NCBI RefSeq assembly: GCF_000092205.1
Contig: NC_014216.1
Location: 930,001-994,000 of the forward strand
Source of the DNA: Desulfurivibrio alkaliphilus AHT 2
Lineage (GTDB): Bacteria > Desulfobacterota > Desulfobulbia > Desulfobulbales > Desulfurivibrionaceae
Reading direction: 5' to 3'
Length of the DNA stretch: 64,000 nucleotides
Each line of letters begins with the position of its first letter. Positions within the stretch are counted from its first letter, which is position 1. Shown here one piece after another: positions 7,770 to 16,710 of this stretch. A model generated the notes under the pieces. The model saw only the letters and a program-made list of their open reading frames with translations. It made no database searches and was not told where the DNA came from. The position numbers were made by a program, and so were the translations under genes.

Positions 7770-7948
7770 TTACTCAAGAAGTCGGAGAACGGGGACAATG
7801 TATTGTAGTTACGGGAAAAAATCTTGGCACGTAGCAATCAAGCGAGAGCTGGGTGGTCAGTTTCTGGTGGGTTGGGTAGTGCGTTTTAGAAAGGTTGGTG
7901 GCAACATCATGCTATTCCTAACGTGGGGCAACGATGACTGGCAGGGGC

Positions 7949-9091
7949 CTATTGGGCGCAAGGCGCGGAGGGGGGATGGGTGCGGGCTTGGTTCCTGCCA
8001 CGCTGTTTGGCCTCGTAGAGGGCCTGGTCAGCCCGCTGAATCATGGCCCAGGGGGTCTGGTCCTGGCGGCTGAGACCGGAGATGCCGAAACTGACGGTAA
8101 CTTCGGTGCCGGCGGCCACAGCTTGCCGCAGTCGTCCGGCCACGATCTCGGCCTGGGCGATGGTGGTCCGACGCAACAAGAGCAGGAACTCTTCACCACC
8201 GTAACGTACGGCAAGATCACATTTGCGTACGCAGTCACGGGTTATCTCTCCGATCTGGCGCAACAACAAGTCGCCTTCCAGATGGCCATGGTTATCGTTG
8301 TAACGTTTGAAAAAATCTATATCGAACATAACCGCGCTCAGTGGGCTATCATCGCGCCGCGCTGCAGCCCAGTCGCGTTCCAGTTCCACTAGCAACAGTC
8401 GCCGGTTGGCCAGCCCGGTGAGCGCATCGTGGCTGGCTTCGGTGTCTTTTTCCTCAAAACGGCTGGCGTTGTCGATGGCCATACCCAACAGGGCGCCGAT
8501 GTTGCGCAGCAGGTTTTGCTTGCGCAGCGGGATCTGGCTCCCCCGCGGCAGGTGGTAATAAAAAACCCCAACCGTTCGCTTGTTGGCTTTTAGGGGTAAG
8601 ATTACGTGGCCGTGGGGTTGCATTCCCTCGTAACTGATGGTGTGCTGGGGGGTCATGGAACCATCTTCGTCGAAATGAACTTCGCCATGCTGGGCCACCT
8701 GACCGCAGAGGCAATCCCCGATGCGCATATCGGCATGGGCTTCCAGGAAAGCGGGAGAAGCACCACGGGTGGCGGCCAACACCATCTTGTCGCCCTGCAC
8801 CAGAAAGATGCCGCAGCAGACCGGATCGGCCACCAGGTCAAGCATCAGGCCCAGAATCCGGTCCATTAAATCGTTCAGGCCGCCGATTTCGCCCACGGCC
8901 CGGGCAACATTATGCAGTATGGCCAGTTCGCGGTTGCTTTCCGCCAGCTCCCGCCTGGTGCGTTGCAGAGTGCGAATTGCCGTCGACCATTGTTGCCGGA
9001 TACGATCCGCCTGGCGCAGAGCTTCTTTCAGCAGGTTGATCTCTCGTTCCTGGGCGGCAATGCGGGCTTGAAACTGGTGTTGTTCGTCCAT
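7949..9091 (-). CDS. GAF-GGDEF diguanylate cyclase
   Basis: The 380-aa product begins with a coiled coil (residues 3-50), then a GAF-type sensor domain (about 60-205) with several Cys (ADPVCCGIF, GDCLCGQ), then a GGDEF domain with DALTGLANRRLL, the metal-binding FDIDFFKRYND and an intact active-site loop RYGGEEF, so it should make cyclic di-GMP. No EAL domain. ATG 9091 is chosen because the coiled coil begins there; the frame is open 54 codons further upstream but that part overlaps the preceding gene. It lies 31 bp after the di-iron ODP-like gene, so the two probably form an oxygen or redox signalling pair. Confidence 0.88.
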   Translation of the reverse strand: MDEQHQFQARIAAQEREINLLKEALRQADRIRQQWSTAIRTLQRTRRELAESNRELAILHNVARAVGEIGGLNDLMDRILGLMLDLVADPVCCGIFLVQGDKMVLAATRGASPAFLEAHADMRIGDCLCGQVAQHGEVHFDEDGSMTPQHTISYEGMQPHGHVILPLKANKRTVGVFYYHLPRGSQIPLRKQNLLRNIGALLGMAIDNASRFEEKDTEASHDALTGLANRRLLLVELERDWAAARRDDSPLSAVMFDIDFFKRYNDNHGHLEGDLLLRQIGEITRDCVRKCDLAVRYGGEEFLLLLRRTTIAQAEIVAGRLRQAVAAGTEVTVSFGISGLSRQDQTPWAMIQRADQALYEAKQRGRNQARTHPPSAPCAQ

Positions 9092-9122
9092 GGCGGTTGG
9101 GCTTCCGGGGCAAGTTTCAGCT

Positions 9123-9926
9123 TCAGTAACCGGCGGCACTCTGCAGGTCTGGATAGTAGATGTCGGTGCCACAGTGCAGATTGCGCAGATAGGCCAAGGC
9201 CGCCGCCACATGCCGCGGTGGGATGATGGAGCCGTGTTGCGGCAGGATGGCATCGATGGTCAAGCCGTCCAGGCGACGGACAAAACCTTGGGTGGCGATA
9301 TTGGAAGCCATATAGTCGAGGTGAAACAGATCCATGCGCTGGCGGTGGGCGTGAAAGTCATCCACGACCAGTTGCCAGTCGACATCCAAGGCGGCCCAGA
9401 TATCGCCGGAAAAAAGGCAACGGGCCGTTTCATCATAGGTGACAAACGCCCCGGGGGAATGCAGGAAAGGTGCCTCAATGAAACGCAGGGCAGCTCCGGA
9501 AGGCAGCTCCAAGCGGGGTTGCGCAGTGATGTCCGAATACTCGTAACCGGACCGCCCGTAATGGGGCAGCAATACCTGGGTGCGGGGGCTGGTGTAGATC
9601 CTGGCCCGCGGCGCCAGCTCCAGCCAATCGAGAAACGAAGCCGCCACGTCCGGATCCTGGTGGCAGAGAATGATGCCGCTGATTTGCTCCGGCGGCAGCA
9701 ACTGTGCCACCTGCCGGCGCACGGTCGGGAAAAAACTGCGGCTGCCGGGGTCGACCAGCACGGCTTGGCGGCCATCGACGATCAGGTAAACATTACAGCG
9801 AAAGGCCGTTTCCTCATCGATCCCCAGCCAGTAAACGGCGTGCTCGGCCTGCTGGTAAAGCTTGGTGGGGTGGTGGGCGTTTACCTTGATGGTTGACAGG
9901 TGACTGAAAGTAAGGTCGGGATTCAT
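9123..9926 (-). CDS. Metallo-beta-lactamase-fold di-iron protein, ODP/flavodiiron-like
   Basis: The 267-aa product has the beta-lactamase fold of flavodiiron proteins without the flavodoxin domain. Candidate di-iron ligands are His89, Asp91 and Asp93 (CHQDPD), His156 (FLHSPGA), Asp175 (FSGDIW) and His231 (LPQHGS). This H-x-D/E-x-D...H...D...H set matches ODP oxygen sensors and flavodiiron proteins rather than hydrolytic lactamases (HxHxDH). The start ATG 9926 follows AAGGAG. It precedes the GAF-GGDEF gene by 31 bp, a linkage in which ODP proteins act as oxygen sensors. It could instead be an oxygen-reducing enzyme; a role close to cytochrome bd would fit either. Confidence 0.75.
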   Translation of the reverse strand: MNPDLTFSHLSTIKVNAHHPTKLYQQAEHAVYWLGIDEETAFRCNVYLIVDGRQAVLVDPGSRSFFPTVRRQVAQLLPPEQISGIILCHQDPDVAASFLDWLELAPRARIYTSPRTQVLLPHYGRSGYEYSDITAQPRLELPSGAALRFIEAPFLHSPGAFVTYDETARCLFSGDIWAALDVDWQLVVDDFHAHRQRMDLFHLDYMASNIATQGFVRRLDGLTIDAILPQHGSIIPPRHVAAALAYLRNLHCGTDIYYPDLQSAAGY

Positions 9927-10162
9927 TGAAGTCTTTCTCCTTCTCCTTAAGCTATGCTCGGCCGGTCTGGGATGCGACCTGCTATCCGGTGCCAGCGTTC
10001 CCCCGCTATATTAAAGCAATATAGGTTAATTTTGCCTGACATCGACCACCATATAGTAGCAGTCTGTTTAGCGGGTGGCAATTAAAGTTTGTCCGACAAA
10101 ACAGCCTGATCAACAAGTGCAACATTTAAACTCAAAATATAACATTCGATAGCGCTGGGCGG

Positions 10163-10180
10163 TTTTGAGCGGGCTCAAAA
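10163..10180. promoter_or_regulatory. 18-bp perfect palindrome, possible operator
   Basis: TTTTGAGC GG GCTCAAAA is a perfect inverted repeat of 8-bp arms with a 2-base centre, in the shared upstream region of the ODP/GGDEF pair and cydABDC. The symmetry suits a dimeric regulator. No specific regulator is recognised. Confidence 0.35.
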
Positions 10181-10751
10181 TGAGGAAGCCACACTTTCAG
10201 CCACGGGTCAATTGTGCAATGGTTCGGAAAATGGCCGCCTCTTCATCATGGGGCGGACAGGCCGCCAAACAGGTGTGGGAACATTTGGCCTATTCAAAGA
10301 CCGGCACTTTGCCGATGGACAGTACCAGCAACTGGCTTGCCGCAGAAAGTCCACGGATCGGTGCAAGACCGGAAAAGTCCAAAGAGGGCCGGGGGCAAGA
10401 TCGGCCGGCGGGGCCTGATCGCAGTTTTGTACCGTGCTGTTGCCGGCTTGCCGATATGACTAGACAGGTCACATGCAAAGACAATGCCATACATCTGCCA
10501 AGGGATTACCAGGCCAAGGTGTGCAGTCGCCACAGCGTGCAAAATAAAGGAAAAAGCAGCAAGAAAACCGTGGGCGAGACCATGGCGCTGGGGACACCAT
10601 GCTCCGCAACCAGCCACTTTCTGACCAAGACGGTAGCCAGAAACTGGTCAACCGCTTCAGAAGGGGTACCGTTAAAGCAAAACACCCTGGCAGTAACACA
10701 CCGTTAAAAAGCATTTTTTCGCAACCAACCAGGACGGTATAAAAATTGCTT

Positions 10752-10790
10752 GCAGCACATACAGGGCAAAAACGGTCCCGTATGTGCTGC
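10752..10790 (+). promoter_or_regulatory. Hairpin in the cydA leader
   Basis: GCAGCACATAC (10752-10762) pairs perfectly with GTATGTGCTGC (10780-10790); AGG/CCC nearly extends the stem, with a 17-base interval. It ends 45 bases before the cydA start and has no T-run, so it looks more like an operator or 5'-UTR structure than a terminator. Confidence 0.45.
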
Positions 10791-10835
10791 GGTTTCATAG
10801 TCTTATCTATTAATTTTTACAAGAGGGTAATCATT

Positions 10836-12164
10836 ATGGAATTTTTTGATGTATTACTATTGTCTCGGCTGCAATTTGCCTTGACCACCTTCGTACACTT
10901 TGTGTTCGTGCCCCTAACTCTGGGCCTGTCGCTGCTGGTGGCCTGGATGGAGTTCAGGTTTGTGCGTAGCGGCGAAGAGATTTACCGGCGCATGGCCAAG
11001 TTCTGGGGCAAGTTGTTTTTAATCAATTTTGCCGTGGGGGTGGTAACCGGGATTGCCCTGGAATTTCAGTTCGGCACCAACTGGTCGCGTTATTCCGCCT
11101 ATGTGGGAGACATCTTTGGTTCTCTGCTGGCCATTGAAGCCACTTTGGCCTTTTTCCTGGAGTCAACCTTCCTGGGGGTGTGGATTTTCGGCTGGCAACG
11201 CCTTTCCCCCCGCCTACATAACGCATGTATCTGGCTGGTGGCTTTAGCGGCCAACCTTTCCGCCTTCTGGATCATTATGGCCAACGGCTGGATGCAGAAT
11301 CCGGTGGGATACCTGCTGGCCGACGGCAGGGCCGAACTGGCCAGCTTCTGGGCTTTGGTCGTAAATGATTATGCCTGGCAGCAGTTTTTCCACGTCCTTA
11401 GTGCTTCTTATGTCTTGAGCGGCCTTTTTGTGTTGGGTGTTTCCGCCTACCACCTGGCGCGTCGGCGCGAGGTGGAATTTTTTCAGCGCTCTTTCCGCAT
11501 CGCCGCCCCTTTTACGTTGCTGTTCGCAATGGTTTTGCTGGTCCAGGGCCATTGGCACGGCTCCACGGTGGCGGCGCATCAACCGGAAAAACTGGCGGCC
11601 ATGGAGTCGCACTGGGAAACCACCAACCGGGCACCGCAATACCTGCTGGTGGTGCCAGACCCGGCTAACGAGCGCAATCGGCTGGAATGGTTGCCGATTA
11701 CCGGCGGTCTTTCTTGGCTGGCCTACCATGACACTGATGCCGAGGTGCGAGGCTTGCGGGATTTTGCCCCCCAAGATCGGCCGCCGGTGTGGCCCACCTT
11801 TCTTTCCTTCCGAGTGATGGTGCTGCTGGGCCTGGTCTTCTTGGGGGCAGCGGTATGGGCCTGGCGACATCGACGGGAGCCTCTGGCCGCCCCACGTTTG
11901 CTGGCCGTAATGCCTTGGTTGATCCCATTGCCCTTCATTGCCGTGCAACTGGGGTGGCTGGTGGCGGAACTGGGGCGGCAGCCCTGGATCGTGCACGGGG
12001 TGATGCGCACCGCCGATGCCGTATCACCCGGGGTAACGGCAGCCCAAGTGGCCGGCTCCCTGGCCGGATTCATGGCGGTTTACACTCTGCTGGTAGGGTT
12101 GTGGGTCTTCCTGCTGCTCCGGCATGGCCGGTTGGGGCCGGAGCCGGAACAGAGTGCCGCTTAA
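10836..12164 (+). CDS. cydA: Cytochrome bd ubiquinol oxidase subunit I
   Basis: CydA binds quinol and haems b558, b595 and d in the inner membrane and reduces oxygen to water. The 442-aa product has the N-terminal LQFALTTFVHFVFVPLTLG with the haem-ligand His, the family motif ELGRQPWIVHGVMRTADAVSP near residue 385 (in part), and about nine TM helices. The Q-loop is the short type. ATG 10836 is chosen because the conserved N-terminus starts there and AGAGGG lies 9 bases upstream; the frame is open 30 codons earlier, through the leader hairpin. First gene of cydABDC. In an anaerobe it gives oxygen protection. Confidence 0.96.
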   Translation: MEFFDVLLLSRLQFALTTFVHFVFVPLTLGLSLLVAWMEFRFVRSGEEIYRRMAKFWGKLFLINFAVGVVTGIALEFQFGTNWSRYSAYVGDIFGSLLAIEATLAFFLESTFLGVWIFGWQRLSPRLHNACIWLVALAANLSAFWIIMANGWMQNPVGYLLADGRAELASFWALVVNDYAWQQFFHVLSASYVLSGLFVLGVSAYHLARRREVEFFQRSFRIAAPFTLLFAMVLLVQGHWHGSTVAAHQPEKLAAMESHWETTNRAPQYLLVVPDPANERNRLEWLPITGGLSWLAYHDTDAEVRGLRDFAPQDRPPVWPTFLSFRVMVLLGLVFLGAAVWAWRHRREPLAAPRLLAVMPWLIPLPFIAVQLGWLVAELGRQPWIVHGVMRTADAVSPGVTAAQVAGSLAGFMAVYTLLVGLWVFLLLRHGRLGPEPEQSAA

Positions 12165-12229
12165 GACACCCTTAAAGTGTATATATTACTGACAATATTT
12201 TAATCAATTTATTTATTTTGGAGGCAGTC

Positions 12230-13258
12230 ATGGATGTAACCTTGTTGGGCAGCATCTGGTTTTTGCTGTGGGGTGTTTTGTGGGCCGTCTATTTTGCTCT
12301 GGACGGCTACGATTTGGGCTTGGGTATCAATATGCCCTTGCTGGCCGCCGGCGAAGGTGAACGGCGGGTAATATACAACGCCGCCGGCCCTTTCTGGGAT
12401 GGCAACCAGGTCTGGCTGATCACCGCCGGCGGGGTAACTTTCGCCGCTTTTCCCGCCACCTATGCCGCGCTGTTCAGCGGCCTGTACAGTGCCCTGATGC
12501 TCTTGCTCTTTGCCTTGATCTTCAGAGGGGTTTCCTTCGAATTCCGTCGCCTGGTCGACAGTGACGGCTGGCGGCGGTTTTGGGACCTCTGCAATGTGCT
12601 GGGCAGTTTTTTGCCCGCCCTGTTGTTCGGGGTGGCCTTTGCCAATATCTTCATGGGGATTCCACTCAACGCTCAGCAGATCAACGAAGGCGGCCTGCTT
12701 GCGCTGCTCAATCCTTACGGCCTGGCCGGAGGTGTGCTGTTCGTATTGCTTTTTGCCCTGCACGGCTGTTTGTGGCTGACGGTCAAGGCCGACGGGCGAC
12801 TGCAGAGGCAGGCCGCCGCTATGGCCGCCAAACAGTGGTTGCTGGTGCTGCTGGTGGTCCCGGTGTTTCTCCTGCTGACCCTGGTCTATACTGACCTGTT
12901 TGCCAATTACCTGCGCTATCCGGCCCTGCTGACGGTACTGCTGGTCCCGGTGGCCGGCTTGCTGGCAGCCGGTATCAGTTTGCGGCAAGGGGCTCACTGG
13001 CGCGCCTGGCTGGCATCCGGGGTTACCATTATCGGGATCACCATGTTTGGGGTAATCGGGCTTTACCCCCGCCTGTTGCCCTCATCGCTGGATCCTGACT
13101 TCAGCATGACCATTGCCAACTCTGCTTCCAGCCCGCTGACGCTGAAAATCATGCTCGGGGTGGCGCTGGTGTTCGTACCCATTGTGATTGCTTACCAGAC
13201 TTGGGTACATCTCAAATTTGGTCACAAACTCAGCAACTATGAGGACTTGAGGTACTGA
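12230..13258 (+). CDS. cydB: Cytochrome bd ubiquinol oxidase subunit II
   Basis: The 342-aa integral membrane partner of CydA has the typical start: TLLGSIWFLLWGVLWAVYFALDGYDLG with the conserved DGYDLG, then NAAGPFWDGNQVWLITAGG. About nine TM helices. ATG 12230 has TTGGAGG upstream; a TTG four codons earlier is less likely. A 65-bp AT-rich gap separates it from cydA. Its TGA overlaps the cydD ATG by one base, showing translational coupling to the assembly exporter. Confidence 0.96.
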   Translation: MDVTLLGSIWFLLWGVLWAVYFALDGYDLGLGINMPLLAAGEGERRVIYNAAGPFWDGNQVWLITAGGVTFAAFPATYAALFSGLYSALMLLLFALIFRGVSFEFRRLVDSDGWRRFWDLCNVLGSFLPALLFGVAFANIFMGIPLNAQQINEGGLLALLNPYGLAGGVLFVLLFALHGCLWLTVKADGRLQRQAAAMAAKQWLLVLLVVPVFLLLTLVYTDLFANYLRYPALLTVLLVPVAGLLAAGISLRQGAHWRAWLASGVTIIGITMFGVIGLYPRLLPSSLDPDFSMTIANSASSPLTLKIMLGVALVFVPIVIAYQTWVHLKFGHKLSNYEDLRY

Positions 13259-15000
13259 TGCCGGTAACGGAACCTGCCGTTACCACCGGCGCCCAGGATC
13301 GCCGCTGGCTCTTCAGCCAGGCCAGGAGTGCCGGCGGCTCCCTGGCGCTGGCTGTGGGACTCGGGCTGAGCGCGGGGCTACTGCTGATTTTGCAAGCCTC
13401 GCTGCTGGCTCGAGTGGTGGACGGAGTGGTGTTTGCCGGTGAGAGTTGGCTTCAGGTACAGCCGCTGGTGGCGGGAATCCTGCTGCTGGTGTTGAGCCGG
13501 GCTCTGCTGGTCGGCGGGGCCCGGTGGCAGGCGGGGCTGGCTGCCGCCAAGGTCAAATATGAGATCCGGCAGCGGCTGCTGGCGAACCAGGGGCGCTTGT
13601 CAGGGGGCCCGACCGACCGCCGTTCCACCGGTGCCACGGTCACGGCGGCGGTGGACGGAGTGGAGGCCCTGGACGGATATTACGCCGGCTACCTGCCGCA
13701 GTTGGCCATGGCGGCGCTGTTACCGGCGGCGATGCTGGTCTTTGTGTTCCCTTTGGACTGGCTTTCCGGGTTGATCCTGCTCCTCTCCGCCCCTTTTATT
13801 CCCCTGTTCATGGTCCTGATCGGCCGGAAAGCCGAGCAACTGAGCCGGGAACAGTGGCGGCAGATCAACCGCCTCAGCCACCGCTTCCTCGATGCAATCC
13901 AGGGCTTGACCACCATCCGGTTATTCAATGCCGGCCGGCGGGAAGCGCAGATGGTGACCGAGATTTCCGAGCAGTACCGGGAAAAGACCATGGCCGTACT
14001 CCGGGTGGCCTTTTTAAGTGCGCTGGTGCTGGAATTCATGGCCACGGTAAGTGTGGCGGTGGTGGCGGTGTTGCTTGGTTTTCGGTTGCTCTGGAACGAG
14101 TTGCCCTTTGCCAGCGCCTTTTTCATTCTGCTGCTGGCCCCGGAGTTCTATTTGCCGTTACGCAATCTTGGCACCCACTTTCATGCCCGCCAGGCCGCCA
14201 CCGCTACTGCCGGGCTGCTCCAGGAGGAGCCGCCGATGGCCGGAGAGCCGGTGTGCCAGCGGGCCGGGCCGGTGCCGTTGCCAGCCTCGGCCACCGTCTC
14301 AAACACACCATTTCCATTGACCATGCCGCCCCCATCTCGGGCGGATTTGCCGATGATTATTCACTGCCGGGGAGTGAGCTTTGCCTATGAACCGGGGCAG
14401 CCGGTGTTGCACGACTTCAATCTGACCGTTACCGGGCCGGGATTGATCTGCCTGGCGGGCAAAAGTGGCTGCGGCAAGAGCACGTTGTTAAAATTGTTGG
14501 CCGGTCTGCTACACCCCACCGCGGGCCAGATCACCGCCAACGGCACCCCCCTGCAAGCGGCGACCACGCCATGGTGGTGGCAGCAACTGGCCTACCTACC
14601 CCAAACTCCTTACCTGTTGCCGGCCTCGGTAGCGGCCAACATCGCCCTGGGGCGGCCCGGCTCCGGGCGGACGGCGGTGGCAGAGGCGGCGCGGCAGGTT
14701 GGTTTCGACCGGGAGGTACAGCAGTTGCCGGCCGGTTATCGGACCCGGCTGGCGGAAGAGGGCAGGCAACTTTCCGGTGGCCAGCGGCAGTTGCTGGCTC
14801 TGGCACGTGCCTGGCTGCGCAATTGCCCCCTAGTCTTGCTGGATGAACCCGGAGCCGGTCTTGATCCGGCAGCCCGCCGCCGGATCAGGCAGGGCATCGT
14901 GGCCCTGACGTCGACGCGGACGGTGGTCATATCCAGCCACGACCCTGCCATGGTCACCCTGGCCGCGCAAGTGGTAAATCTCGATGCGCACCAACGGTAA
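13258..15000 (+). CDS. cydD: ABC exporter subunit CydD (thiol export for cytochrome bd assembly)
   Basis: CydDC exports glutathione/cysteine and is needed for cytochrome bd assembly. The 580-aa product has six TM helices (about residues 25-300), a Pro-rich linker near 330-360 and an ATPase domain with Walker A AGKSGCGKSTLL, signature LSGGQRQ, Walker B LVLLDEPGAGLD and the H-loop SSHDP. Start overlaps the cydB stop; the 3' end overlaps cydC by 17 bp. The linker is a little longer than usual. Confidence 0.94.
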   Translation: MPVTEPAVTTGAQDRRWLFSQARSAGGSLALAVGLGLSAGLLLILQASLLARVVDGVVFAGESWLQVQPLVAGILLLVLSRALLVGGARWQAGLAAAKVKYEIRQRLLANQGRLSGGPTDRRSTGATVTAAVDGVEALDGYYAGYLPQLAMAALLPAAMLVFVFPLDWLSGLILLLSAPFIPLFMVLIGRKAEQLSREQWRQINRLSHRFLDAIQGLTTIRLFNAGRREAQMVTEISEQYREKTMAVLRVAFLSALVLEFMATVSVAVVAVLLGFRLLWNELPFASAFFILLLAPEFYLPLRNLGTHFHARQAATATAGLLQEEPPMAGEPVCQRAGPVPLPASATVSNTPFPLTMPPPSRADLPMIIHCRGVSFAYEPGQPVLHDFNLTVTGPGLICLAGKSGCGKSTLLKLLAGLLHPTAGQITANGTPLQAATTPWWWQQLAYLPQTPYLLPASVAANIALGRPGSGRTAVAEAARQVGFDREVQQLPAGYRTRLAEEGRQLSGGQRQLLALARAWLRNCPLVLLDEPGAGLDPAARRRIRQGIVALTSTRTVVISSHDPAMVTLAAQVVNLDAHQR

Positions 15001-16675
15001 CTTTTCAGTCTTCCTGCGCTTATTGTCCCTGTCCGCCCCGGAATGGCCTCGCTTGCTAGCCGGGGTGGCAGCGGCGGTGCTTACTTTGCTTAGCAACGCC
15101 GCCCTGCTGGCCGTGGCGGCCTGGTTTCTGGCCAGCATGGCCCTGGCCGGGGTGAGCGGAGTGCCGTTCAATTACCATTTACCGGCCGGCGCCATCCGTA
15201 CCCTGGCTCTGCTTCGAGTAGCCGGCCGCTACGGGGAGCGACTGCTCAGCCATGCCGGGACCCTGCGCCTGCTGACCCGATTGCGGACCTACTTTTTTCA
15301 GCGTCTGGAACCTTTGGCTCCAGCCGGCCTGGCGGACTGGCACAGCGCTGATCTTTTCAGCCGCCTGAAGGTGGATATAGACCAACTGGATCGCTTTTAT
15401 CTCCATTTTTTATTACCGGTGGCGGCGGCCGGTCTGGTGTTGTCCGCGCTGGGGCTGTTTTTTTATTGTTTTTCTCCCTTGCTGGCCGCCGGCCTCCTGC
15501 TGCTCTGGCTGTTTGCCGGCGCGGTTTTGCCGACGGCAACCCTGTACCTGGGCCGGCGGCCCAGCCGGCGAAAGGAACAACTTGCGACTGAGTTGCGGGT
15601 CGGGGTGGTGGAGTTGGTTCGGGGGTTGGAAGAACTGTTGGTGCTGGGCCGCAGCCAAGAGATGGTGGCCCGCCTGCAAAGGACCAATCGGCTTCTCTGG
15701 CGCGAGCAACGCCGGTCGGCCGCCCTGTCCGCCCTGACGGAAGGCGGGCTGGCGCTGCTGGCGGGGCTGGCGCTGCCGTTGGTACTGACCGTGACGGTGC
15801 CACTGGTGGCGGCGGGAGAGGTGGCCGGCCCTTACCTGCCCTTACTGGCCGTACTGGCCCTGGTCAGTTTTGAAAGCGTGGGGCAGGTGCCGGCGGCCAT
15901 GCAGGCCTGGGGAGGGATTGAACGGGCGGCGCGGCGGTTATGGGCCGTGAGCGAACAACCGGCACCGGTACCGGAACCGCCGGTCCCCGCCCCGCCGCCA
16001 ACCACCTGGTCGCTGGAGTTCAAAGAGGTGTGGTTCACTTATCCCGCCGGCCGTCAGCCCGTTCTGCGGGGAGCCGATTTCCGGATACAGGCCGGCGAGA
16101 AAATAGCCCTGGTGGGTGAAGTTGGCGCCGGTAAAAGCAGCGTGCTCAATTTGCTGCTCCGGTTTTACCCGTACCAGCAAGGTGCAATCAGGTTGGGAGA
16201 CAAGGGGCTGGAAACCTATCAATCCAAGCAGTTACGCTCATGGTTTGCCGTGGTTCCTCAGCACCCCTACCTCTTCAATGCGACCATCCATGAGAATCTC
16301 CTGCTGGCCAGGCCGGACGCCGATGACGCTGAACTGCACCGGGCGTTGGCCGCGGCCTGCCTGGGGCCGTGGCTGGAAAGTTTGCCGGCTGGCCTGGAAA
16401 CGGTGGTCGGCTCGGCGGGGTGCCGACTCTCCGGCGGTCAACTGCGGCGCCTGGCGATGGCGCGAGCGATTGTAAAAAACGCTCCTGTCTGGCTGCTGGA
16501 CGAACCAACCGAAGGGCTGGACCAGGAAACCGAAGCCCTGCTGCAAACTTCCCTGGCCACAATACTGGCCACTAAAACCGTGTTGCTGATCACCCACCGA
16601 TCATCCGGCCTGGCCTTCATGGACCGGGTTTTACACCTGTCGGAAGGCAGGATCAATACCATGACCACAGCCTAA
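14984..16675 (+). CDS. cydC: ABC exporter subunit CydC
   Basis: Partner of CydD in the heterodimeric thiol exporter. The 563-aa product has a TM domain with the conserved ALAGVSGVPFNYHLPAGAIR region near residue 50, and an ATPase domain with Walker A VGEVGAGKSSVL, signature LSGGQLRRLAMARA, Walker B VWLLDEPTEGLD and the H-loop ITHRS. Overlaps cydD by 17 bp. It ends 35 bp from the convergent cobT; no clear terminator is seen in that gap. Confidence 0.94.
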   Translation: MRTNGNFSVFLRLLSLSAPEWPRLLAGVAAAVLTLLSNAALLAVAAWFLASMALAGVSGVPFNYHLPAGAIRTLALLRVAGRYGERLLSHAGTLRLLTRLRTYFFQRLEPLAPAGLADWHSADLFSRLKVDIDQLDRFYLHFLLPVAAAGLVLSALGLFFYCFSPLLAAGLLLLWLFAGAVLPTATLYLGRRPSRRKEQLATELRVGVVELVRGLEELLVLGRSQEMVARLQRTNRLLWREQRRSAALSALTEGGLALLAGLALPLVLTVTVPLVAAGEVAGPYLPLLAVLALVSFESVGQVPAAMQAWGGIERAARRLWAVSEQPAPVPEPPVPAPPPTTWSLEFKEVWFTYPAGRQPVLRGADFRIQAGEKIALVGEVGAGKSSVLNLLLRFYPYQQGAIRLGDKGLETYQSKQLRSWFAVVPQHPYLFNATIHENLLLARPDADDAELHRALAAACLGPWLESLPAGLETVVGSAGCRLSGGQLRRLAMARAIVKNAPVWLLDEPTEGLDQETEALLQTSLATILATKTVLLITHRSSGLAFMDRVLHLSEGRINTMTTA

Positions 16676-16710
16676 ACCGTGAACCTACTACCCTCCGTTT
16701 ACAGCGGCTT

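Larger units (their letters stand above)
9927..10835. other. 909-bp spacer between ODP gene and cydA; no confident gene
   Basis: Divergent promoters for the ODP-GGDEF pair (minus) and cydABDC (plus) must lie here. An open frame of about 180 codons on the plus strand (10165-10707) and shorter ones on the minus strand have no ribosome sites, biased composition and no recognisable motifs. The segment 10200-10700 may be decayed coding DNA. Two palindromes are present: TTTTGAGC-GG-GCTCAAAA at 10163-10180 and a long hairpin at 10752-10790. Confidence 0.6.

Noticed and set aside
9965-9995. Sigma-54-like sequence (CTGGCACCGGATAGCAGG, minus strand) before the ODP-like gene
   Set aside because: The spacing between the GG and GC elements is one base short and the -12 element lacks TTGC.
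10165-10707. About 180-codon plus-strand frame before cydA
   Set aside because: No ribosome site, no family pattern and Ser/Lys/Arg-rich translation; kept as possible decayed DNA only.
16676-16710. Terminator between cydC and cobT
   Set aside because: No stem with T-run could be found in the 35-bp convergent gap.
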